NCBI GenBank assembly: GCA_905215015.1
Contig: CAJMOS010000059.1
Span: 1 to 18,212, forward strand
Source: an uncultured bacterium
Lineage (GTDB): Bacteria; Spirochaetota; Spirochaetia; Sphaerochaetales; Sphaerochaetaceae
Direction of reading: 5' to 3'
Length of the DNA: 18,212 bases
How positions within the stretch are numbered: the stretch's first letter is position 1; each line of letters begins with the position of its first letter. Position numbers and translations under genes: made by a program. Below, one piece after another: positions 8,330 through 14,060 of the stretch. Below the pieces are notes generated by a model, which was given only the letters and a program-made list of their open reading frames with translations, ran no database searches and was not told the origin of the DNA.

Positions 8330-9253
8330 ATGAAGCAGACATATCAGGGTTGCTGGCCTACGATGATCACGCCGTTCACCAGCGACAACAAGGTGGATTA
8401 CAAGGGAATCAAGGAATTGGTCGACTGGTATGTCGATCGGGGCGCTGACGGGATTTTTGCCGTCTGCCAGTCCAGCGAGATGTTCTTCCTGAGTCCGCAG
8501 GAAAAGCTGGATGTCGCCCGCGCGGTGGTGGACGCCAACGCCGGCCGCATCCGTGTCATCGCCAGCGGCCACACATCGGATGACCACCAGGAGCAGATCG
8601 ACGAGCTGGGAGCGATGTCGAAGACCGGTGTCGATGCCGTGGTGCTGGTTTCCAACCGCATGGCCAAGAAGGAAGAGGGGGCCGACGTCTTCAATCGGAA
8701 TGCCGAGGATATCTTCCGTCAGCTGCCTGATGTGACGTTCGGACTCTATGAGTGTCCGTATCCCTATCTGAGGCTTCTGACTGACGATTTCCTGCAGGAT
8801 TGCGCCAAGACGGGGAAGTTGGTCTTCCTGAAGGATGTCTCCTGCGCCCGCGGGATCCAGAAGCGGAGAGTGGAGATTGTCAAGGGAACCAACCTCGCCC
8901 TGTTCAATGCCAACACCTCGACGTTGCTGGAGTCCTGGAAGGACGGCTACGTCGGTTACAACGGGGTCATGGGCAACTTCCACATCGACATCTACAAATG
9001 GATGTTCGACCACTTCCGGGACCAGCCGGTTTTGGCCCAGCAGGTACAGGACTGGCTGACCATGGCGGCAGTCACCGAGGCGAGAGCCTATCCGGTCAAC
9101 GCCAAGTTCCACTGCCAGCTGACCGGGTTGCCGATGACGCTGGTCACCCGTGCCAAGGATCCCTCGATCCTCAACGAGAACGCCCGTCACGAGATCGAGA
9201 GCCTGATCAACCTGGAACGAGAGGAACGCCAGAGGCTCGGGCTGAAGCTGTAA
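8330..9253 (+). CDS. DapA/NanA-superfamily aldolase (class I, Schiff base), substrate unknown
   Basis: 307 residues, ATG at 8330 with AAGGAG at 8317-8322. It is a (beta/alpha)8 barrel of the dihydrodipicolinate synthase / N-acetylneuraminate lyase superfamily. Lys168 in LVFLKDVS is the Schiff-base lysine and Tyr140 in GLYECPYP the partner tyrosine. The substrate-carboxylate loop, usually GxTGE or TTGES, reads VCQSSEMFFLS here (Ser48, Ser49, Glu50), a departure from true DapA and NanA. The C-terminal barrel strand and helices are complete. With TRAP transporters and a glycosidase nearby it more likely splits a 2-keto-3-deoxy sugar acid, or acts as lyase or dehydratase on a related acid, than makes lysine precursors. 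The gene has its own promoter and terminator. Confidence 0.9.
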   Translation: MKQTYQGCWPTMITPFTSDNKVDYKGIKELVDWYVDRGADGIFAVCQSSEMFFLSPQEKLDVARAVVDANAGRIRVIASGHTSDDHQEQIDELGAMSKTGVDAVVLVSNRMAKKEEGADVFNRNAEDIFRQLPDVTFGLYECPYPYLRLLTDDFLQDCAKTGKLVFLKDVSCARGIQKRRVEIVKGTNLALFNANTSTLLESWKDGYVGYNGVMGNFHIDIYKWMFDHFRDQPVLAQQVQDWLTMAAVTEARAYPVNAKFHCQLTGLPMTLVTRAKDPSILNENARHEIESLINLEREERQRLGLKL

Positions 9254-9285
9254 GTTCCGTGCAACAAACAGCACGCATCCAATGA

Positions 9286-9336
9286 AGCCGTCGCTTTCGT
9301 CTTTGTTTAGACTTTTGCGACGGCTCCATTTTTTTT
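9286..9336 (+). terminator. Rho-independent terminator after the aldolase gene
   Basis: Perfect nine-base-pair stem AGCCGTCGC (9286-9294) with GCGACGGCT (9317-9325) around a 22-base loop that may itself pair (TCT with AGA), followed by CCA and eight T. Strong stop signal. Confidence 0.88.
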
Positions 9337-9420
9337 AGGGAATGTGGTTGGGAAAGGCTTGTACTTTGTCCTTGACCTTGGAGAGATGGCCGAGCATGGC
9401 GTGCTGGGGACTCCTGCTAG

Positions 9421-9656
9421 ATAAGTGATCAAGACGAAGGCGGACTGTTGCGTTTCGTGTTCATCACGGGGTGACGAGGTTCGTCCGGCTGAATGTCTTC
9501 TCGAAGAGGAACAACCTGAAGGACATCTCTCTCGATCCTGCATACGCGACGATGCCTGGGTATATCCAGAAGGAAAAGGAAGGGAACTTTACCGGCTATA
9601 TCGAGCAAGGAACCAACGACACCGTGATGGGCCGCGAGGCGTACCTTGCGAGATGA
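9421..9656 (+). pseudogene. Frameshifted relic of an AAA-ATPase-like (DUF1703 / PD-(D/E)XK type) protein
   Basis: Two frames together give a recognisable stretch. In the frame of base 9451 the reading is LLRFVFITG up to a TGA at 9472; one base back, in the frame of 9471, it continues GVTRFVRLNVFSK, then NNLKDISLDPAYATM, then GY. This order (FITG-VTRF, a short gap, NNLKDISLDPxYAT, GYT) matches from memory the AAA-ATPase-like family with a C-terminal nuclease-like domain, which is present in many copies in spirochaetes and gut anaerobes. Only some 45 residues of the family's several hundred are left; after about 9560 the match is lost and a stop comes at 9656. It is interpreted as a decayed fragment; no function is expected. 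Family identity is from memory and needs a search. Confidence 0.5.
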
Positions 9657-9860
9657 AGAACGCCTACAGGAAAAGCCCTACTGGACGTGTCCGATTGCAT
9701 TCGGGATTCCCGTATGCGTTTGTCCGAGCAGGCATGGGCTGGTCTCCCTTCCGATCGGCTCTTTTGAAAGAGGTTATCTCGCTCCTGTCCCCCCAAAAAC
9801 GGCATTCCTTGCAACTTCGATGGATGTGCTTTGGATACAAGTGGATTGTTTTTTCACAAA
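9566..9860. other. Non-coding stretch, nothing recognised
   Basis: Several frames stay open here (the plus-strand frames opened at 9425 and 9646, for instance), but their translations have implausible composition and no family resemblance. It probably includes further remains of the relic gene upstream. A small perfect inverted repeat CTCTTT-TG-AAAGAG lies at about 9752-9765; no role is proposed. Confidence 0.4.
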
Positions 9861-9864
9861 ATTG

Positions 9865-9910
9865 TTGACAGATTTGGAAAAACGGTAAGACACTTTACCT
9901 ATAAGACAGG
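9865..9910 (+). promoter_or_regulatory. Promoter/operator region of TRAP operon 2
   Basis: TTGACA at 9865-9870 with GACACT (18-base spacer) as a weak -10; TATAAG at 9900-9905 is a better -10 but lacks a good -35. Two TAAGACA copies (9886-9892 and 9902-9908), the reverse complement of the TGTCTTA core found at 5275 and 8251, lie 16 bases apart and overlap the -10 candidates, which is a position expected for repression. The first copy also sits in GGTAA-GACACT-TTACC, an inverted repeat. Confidence 0.5.
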
Positions 9911-9946
9911 TTGAAAGGTCTTGTCGTCAATCAAAAGGAGTCTGTT

Positions 9947-10972
9947 ATGAAAAAAACTACTGTTGCCATGCTTGCGCTTTCGCTCGCAATCCCGATGGCG
10001 TTCGCGCAAGGCGGTTCCGAAAAGGGTTCCGGTTCTTCGGAGAAACCGGTTGAATTGATTTTCACCTCCGTGTCTGTCACTGGCGATTCGCATACCACCG
10101 CCATGACTGCATTTGCCGACAAGGTGAAGGAACTGTCTGGTGGATCGGTTACCTGCAAGACCTATGCAGACGGCACGCTTTTCTCTTCGGAGAACGAGTT
10201 TGATGCCATCGTGAACGGAGAGGCCGACCTGGCGTATCTTTCGTTCCCGACGCTCTCCACCCAGAAGGGGCTGGAGTGGTGCGCGATGATCAACAGCGGA
10301 TATTTCTGGTCCAGCTACGAGCACATGACCAGCGTCCTCAATGGCGACATCGGCAAGAAGGATATCTTCCCCCGCATCGAGGAGAAGGTGAACGTCGTTC
10401 CTCTTGGGGCCTTCTATCTCGGCGCCCGTGTCGTCAACACCCGCAACCGCGCAATCAACAAGTATTCCGACATGAAGGGGCTGCTGCTGCGCATGCCGAA
10501 CTCTGCCGCATGGCTGCACTTGGGCGAGGCTTTGGGCGCCAACCCGACCCCGCTTTCCTTCAGTGAGCTGTATACCTCGCTGCAGACTGGTGCTATCGAC
10601 GGTCAGGACAACCCGCTTCCGACCGACGTTTCCGCCAAGTTCTACGAGGTCGCCAAGTATGTCGCCATTACCAACCATGTCGTCGACAGCATTCTGCCCT
10701 GCATCAACAAAGACAAGTGGAACAGCCTTTCCGACAAGCAGAAAGAGGCGGTCCGCGGTGCCATCGAATATGCAAAGAAGGTCAACGACGACGCCCGTAT
10801 CGCCGAGGAGGCGAAGGATGTCCAGATTCTCGAGCAGAACGGTGTGACCGTCACGCATCCTGATCTTGCCGACTTCAAGAAGAACGTCCAGGCGTATTAC
10901 ACCGCGCATCCGGAACAGACCGGCGAGTGGGATATGGACCTGTACAAGAAGATTCAGGCGGCGGCGAAATAA
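9947..10972 (+). CDS. dctP: TRAP transporter solute-binding protein (DctP family), system 2
   Basis: 341 residues; ATG at 9947, seven bases after AAAGGAG. Signal peptide residues 1-20 with cleavage after AFA before QGGSEKGSGSSEK, a Gly/Ser/Glu linker like that of system 1. The DctP core is complete: LLLRMPN (179-185) with Arg182 as the carboxylate-binding arginine, GANPTPLSFSELYTSLQTG (197-215), GQDNP (219-223). It differs from the first DctP through most of the N-terminal lobe, so the two are not a recent duplication and probably bind different acids or different forms of one. First gene of an operon that runs to the kinase. Confidence 0.95.
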   Translation: MKKTTVAMLALSLAIPMAFAQGGSEKGSGSSEKPVELIFTSVSVTGDSHTTAMTAFADKVKELSGGSVTCKTYADGTLFSSENEFDAIVNGEADLAYLSFPTLSTQKGLEWCAMINSGYFWSSYEHMTSVLNGDIGKKDIFPRIEEKVNVVPLGAFYLGARVVNTRNRAINKYSDMKGLLLRMPNSAAWLHLGEALGANPTPLSFSELYTSLQTGAIDGQDNPLPTDVSAKFYEVAKYVAITNHVVDSILPCINKDKWNSLSDKQKEAVRGAIEYAKKVNDDARIAEEAKDVQILEQNGVTVTHPDLADFKKNVQAYYTAHPEQTGEWDMDLYKKIQAAAK

Positions 10973-10988
10973 GCGATTGGTTCTCATC

Positions 10989-11020
10989 GGGAGGTGTGGT
11001 CGCTCCACATCTCCCTTTTT
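10989..11020 (+). terminator. Terminator-like hairpin between dctP and dctQ, TRAP operon 2
   Basis: Eleven-base-pair stem GGGAGGTGTGG / CCACATCTCCC with one G-T wobble, loop TCGCT, then TTTTT. It has the full form of an intrinsic terminator yet lies inside the operon 16 bases after dctP, so it is expected to work as an attenuator giving more binding protein than membrane subunits. Confidence 0.82.
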
Positions 11021-11038
11021 CTCATCAGGGGGATGTTC

Positions 11039-11527
11039 ATGAAAAAGTCGTTGTGGAAGCGAATCGCAGATGGCATCGACGTCGTGCTCGAGGTCATTAC
11101 CGATTTCTCGTTTCTGGTTATTTTCTGCACGTTCATGCTGGCCATCGTCAGCCGGTATTTCTTCAAGAAGCCGGTGACCTGGAGCTATGAGATTTCCGTG
11201 CTTGGATATATCTGGACCATGTTCTTCGGGGTGGGGTTGGGCATGAAACGGGACGAGCATGTCGTATTCGGTCTGGTCTTTGACGTGTTGCAGCCGAAGG
11301 GCAAGTTCGTCATCTACCTGTTCTACAACGTCTTGCTGTTGTTCCTGCTCTTCGTCTCCACGATGCCCTGTCTGCATGCGTTGATGAAGCGGACCATGGT
11401 CACCGGGGTCCTGAAGCTACCCTACAAGGTGGTCTTCGCTCCATTCATGCTGATGTACGTCGACATGATGTACCGCACTGTCATGAATATCCTGAAAGCC
11501 AAACACACCTATCTGGAGGCTGCATGA
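11039..11527 (+). CDS. dctQ: TRAP transporter small membrane subunit (DctQ family), system 2
   Basis: 162 residues. The ATG at 11039 is chosen over that at 11033 because AGGGGG (11027-11032) leaves a six-base spacing to the former and none to the latter. Four membrane segments are visible, with the DctQ signature KKPVTWSYEISVLGYIW around helix 2 and KRDEHVVFGLV after it. The second acidic residue of the usual EE pair is replaced (SYE). Coupled to dctM by an ATGA overlap. Confidence 0.92.
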   Translation: MKKSLWKRIADGIDVVLEVITDFSFLVIFCTFMLAIVSRYFFKKPVTWSYEISVLGYIWTMFFGVGLGMKRDEHVVFGLVFDVLQPKGKFVIYLFYNVLLLFLLFVSTMPCLHALMKRTMVTGVLKLPYKVVFAPFMLMYVDMMYRTVMNILKAKHTYLEAA

Positions 11528-12828
11528 TGAGTTTTCCTGTCATCGCATTGTTCCTTTCGCTTGCGCTCTGCTTTATCATCCGCATGCCGATTTCCCTGTC
11601 GATGCTTGCCGCCTCGATCATCTATTTCCTGATCAAAGGGCCGCAGATGATGGGCCAGGTCTTCACCGTCATCACAGGCAACATGTATGCCAACTACACG
11701 ATGCTGGCCGCTCCCCTGTTCATCTTCATGGCCAACGTGCTGAACGAGAGCGAGGTCACCGACAAGATCTTCGCCTTCTGCAATGGTCTGCTCGGCCGCA
11801 TGAAGGGCGGTACCGCCCAGGTCAATGTCGCCATCAGCCTGATTTTCAGCGGCATGACCGGATCTGCCATCGCCGATGCCTCGGGTATCGGTGTCATGGA
11901 GATCGAGCAGATGAAGAAAGAAGGGTATGACGCCGAGTTCAGCGCAGCCATCACTGCCGCCAGCGCCACAGTCGGTCCGATTTTCCCGCCTTCGATTCCC
12001 ATGATCATCTACGCCATGCTGAGCGGTGCTTCCGTTGGAAAGCTCTTTATGGGTGGTGTCGTTCCCGGCGTCCTTTTGGCGCTCTTCCTGGCCATCTATG
12101 TCGGAATCGTCTCCTACAAGCGTGGGTATCCTTCCGGCGTGAAGATGAGCCTCAAGCAGTTTGGAGTGGCGACCATCAAGGCTGCACCGGCCCTTTTGAC
12201 TGTCATCATCCTGCTTGGCGGCATTTACACCGGCGTCTGCACTCCGACCGAGGCGGGAGCCCTTGCAAGCGCCTATTGCCTGCTGATCGCAATCTTCATC
12301 TACCATTCCCTTGGATGGAAGAAATTTGTGAAGATCGTCAGGCGGAGCGCCGCCAACACGGCGACCTTGGCACTGCTGACCGGTACGTCGATGTTGTTCT
12401 CCTTCATCATCGCCCGCGAGCAGGTTCCTGCTGCCGTCGCCAAGCTGGTGTTGGGATTCACCTCCAACAAGTACGTGTTCCTGCTGATCGTCAACATCAT
12501 CTTCCTCCTGCTTGGCTGCGTGCTCGATGTCAGCACGATCCAGCTGGTGTTCGTGCCGATGGTGCTGCCTCTGGTCAAGGCTTTCAACATCGACCTGGTC
12601 CAGTTCGGCGTCATCATTTGCTTCAACATGATGATCGGCCTGTCGACCCCGCCGTTCGGCATGCTGCTCTTCATCGTCACCGGCCTTTCCAAGGCGAAGA
12701 TCAGTGGTGTCATCAGGGAAATCCTGCCGATGGTGCTGATCATGATTGGCGAGCTGTTCCTGATGACCTACTATTCCCCGATCATCATGGCGCTTCCCAA
12801 CCACATGGCGATGGCGGCGGGCGCATGA
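11524..12828 (+). CDS. dctM: TRAP transporter large permease subunit (DctM family), system 2
   Basis: 434 residues from the ATG at 11524 (ATGA overlap with dctQ; a second ATG follows at once). Hydrophobic, about 11-12 spans. Signatures parallel to the first DctM: GMTGSAIADASGIG, GPIFPPSIPMII and GLSTPPFGMLLF. Full length. It is followed by 72 bases without a clear promoter and then the GntR gene, so the regulator and sugar genes are probably read through from the TRAP promoter. Confidence 0.95.
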   Translation: MMSFPVIALFLSLALCFIIRMPISLSMLAASIIYFLIKGPQMMGQVFTVITGNMYANYTMLAAPLFIFMANVLNESEVTDKIFAFCNGLLGRMKGGTAQVNVAISLIFSGMTGSAIADASGIGVMEIEQMKKEGYDAEFSAAITAASATVGPIFPPSIPMIIYAMLSGASVGKLFMGGVVPGVLLALFLAIYVGIVSYKRGYPSGVKMSLKQFGVATIKAAPALLTVIILLGGIYTGVCTPTEAGALASAYCLLIAIFIYHSLGWKKFVKIVRRSAANTATLALLTGTSMLFSFIIAREQVPAAVAKLVLGFTSNKYVFLLIVNIIFLLLGCVLDVSTIQLVFVPMVLPLVKAFNIDLVQFGVIICFNMMIGLSTPPFGMLLFIVTGLSKAKISGVIREILPMVLIMIGELFLMTYYSPIIMALPNHMAMAAGA

Positions 12829-12900
12829 AGAAAAACTTCGTGTTGCCGAAGGAGAAATGTGATAGAGTTCCCCATGGGATACCAAACAAGGTGAACAAGC

Positions 12901-13623
12901 ATGGAAGAGTCCTTTACCATTAATCGCGCCAACCTCAGTCAGCAGATCGCCGACCAGCTGGAGGAGTGGATCCTCAGTTCCCCCGGGGGAAAGGTGGACA
13001 CGAAGCTGCCGAGCGAGCAACGGCTCGCTACGCGGTACGGAGTCAGCAGGCCGGTGATCCGCGAGGCGCTGAAGATGTTGCAGGAGCGGGGCCTCCTCAC
13101 GTTGAGGAACGGCCTGGGCGCCTTTATCACCAGACCTCAGGCCGGGACGGTCGAGGCGGCAATCAACCGCTTCAGCCAGATGCACGATATCACCGACAGC
13201 GACCTGACCCAGATGCGTGGCATCATCGAGATGAACGCCGCCCGTTTGGCGGCGGAGCATGCCACCGACGAGGACCTCGCCGCCCTCCGGGAGAACCTGG
13301 AGCAGTTCAGGAACAAGACCCTCGGCCTGAAGGAACGGGTGCAGCTGGACAGCCAGTTCCACCTGTTGATCGCCCACGCCTCGGGGAACCCGCTGGTGGA
13401 GATGTTCAACCAGGTGCTGGTATCGTTGCTTGCCGACTATATGGGAAAGGGTGTCCTGATTCCTGGCGGTATCGATGACGCGATTGCGCGCCACCAGAAA
13501 GTATATGACGCGATTGCCGCCCATGATGAAAAGGCGACGATGGAGGCGATGAGCGAGCATCTGCGGGTCTCCGAGCAGAATGTCGCCCAGTTCAACGAGA
13601 AGTCAAAGAAACGGACACGATAA
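12901..13623 (+). CDS. GntR-family regulator, FadR/FCD subfamily
   Basis: 240 residues; ATG at 12901 with AAGGTG at 12888-12893. N-terminal winged helix (about 10-77): LPSEQRLATRYGVSRPVIREALKMLQ (two blocks, 37-62) then ERGLLTLRNGLGAFI. C-terminal all-helical FCD ligand domain (about 100-230) with the expected metal-binding set Asp150, His154, His198 and His220. FCD regulators with these residues usually bind a carboxylic acid through the metal and act as repressors released by a pathway intermediate; many control uronate or acid-sugar catabolism. It sits between the second TRAP system and the FucU/kinase genes and is the natural candidate to bind the TGTCTTA motifs at 5274, 8250, 9886 and 9902. 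Target and ligand are inferred. Confidence 0.93.
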   Translation: MEESFTINRANLSQQIADQLEEWILSSPGGKVDTKLPSEQRLATRYGVSRPVIREALKMLQERGLLTLRNGLGAFITRPQAGTVEAAINRFSQMHDITDSDLTQMRGIIEMNAARLAAEHATDEDLAALRENLEQFRNKTLGLKERVQLDSQFHLLIAHASGNPLVEMFNQVLVSLLADYMGKGVLIPGGIDDAIARHQKVYDAIAAHDEKATMEAMSEHLRVSEQNVAQFNEKSKKRTR

Positions 13624-13635
13624 GGAGTTGTTGCC

Positions 13636-14058
13636 ATGTTGAAGCATATTCCTCCGATCCTCAGCCCCGAGCTCCTGAAGGTGCTCGACGAGATGGGGCA
13701 CGGTGACGAGATTGTGATTGCGGATGGGAATTTCCCTTCCTGTAGTGTCAATGACCGGGTCATCAGGCTGGATGGACACGGGGTTCCCGAAGTCCTGAAG
13801 GCGGTCCTGACCCTGCTGCCTCTGGACCATGCCCAGCAGAATACCATCTTGATGGCGGTCAGCAAGGGCGATGATGTCGAAACCCCGATCTGGGACACCT
13901 ACGACAAGTTGCTGAAGGAAGGTGATTCCCATTACAAGGGCTACCGGACCATCGACCGGTTCGAGTTCTACGACCGGGCACGGAAGGCCTATGCGGTGAT
14001 TGCCACCAGCGAGAAGGCCCTCTATGCCAACATCCTGTTGAAGAAAGGCGTTTGCTGA
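13636..14058 (+). CDS. RbsD/FucU-family sugar mutarotase (FucU type)
   Basis: 140 residues, ATG at 13636, preceded by AAGGAG overlapping the GntR stop; 12 bases separate the two genes. The family core is plain: DEMGHGDEIVIADGNFP (18-34), with His22 as the catalytic histidine, and the C-terminal FEFYDRARKAYAVIATSE then ALYANILLKKG, which is the FucU rather than RbsD ending. FucU enzymes interconvert alpha and beta anomers of L-fucose and some related sugars. Placed before an FGGY kinase it points to catabolism of a free deoxyhexose or pentose, perhaps L-fucose or L-rhamnose. Cytoplasmic, normally decameric in relatives. Confidence 0.9.
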   Translation: MLKHIPPILSPELLKVLDEMGHGDEIVIADGNFPSCSVNDRVIRLDGHGVPEVLKAVLTLLPLDHAQQNTILMAVSKGDDVETPIWDTYDKLLKEGDSHYKGYRTIDRFEFYDRARKAYAVIATSEKALYANILLKKGVC

Positions 14059-14060
14059 AC

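Noticed and set aside
9425..9868. A 147-codon plus-strand open frame in the gap before dctP 2
   Set aside because: Composition is implausible (many Arg, Cys, Trp, Ser), it cuts across the relic's true frames, and the start has no ribosome site.
11509..13560. A 683-codon open frame on the minus strand opposite dctM and gntR
   Set aside because: Its translation is rich in His, Asp, Arg and Gln with no family resemblance, as expected for the shadow of GC-rich genes with strong third-position bias. The plus-strand genes are unambiguous.
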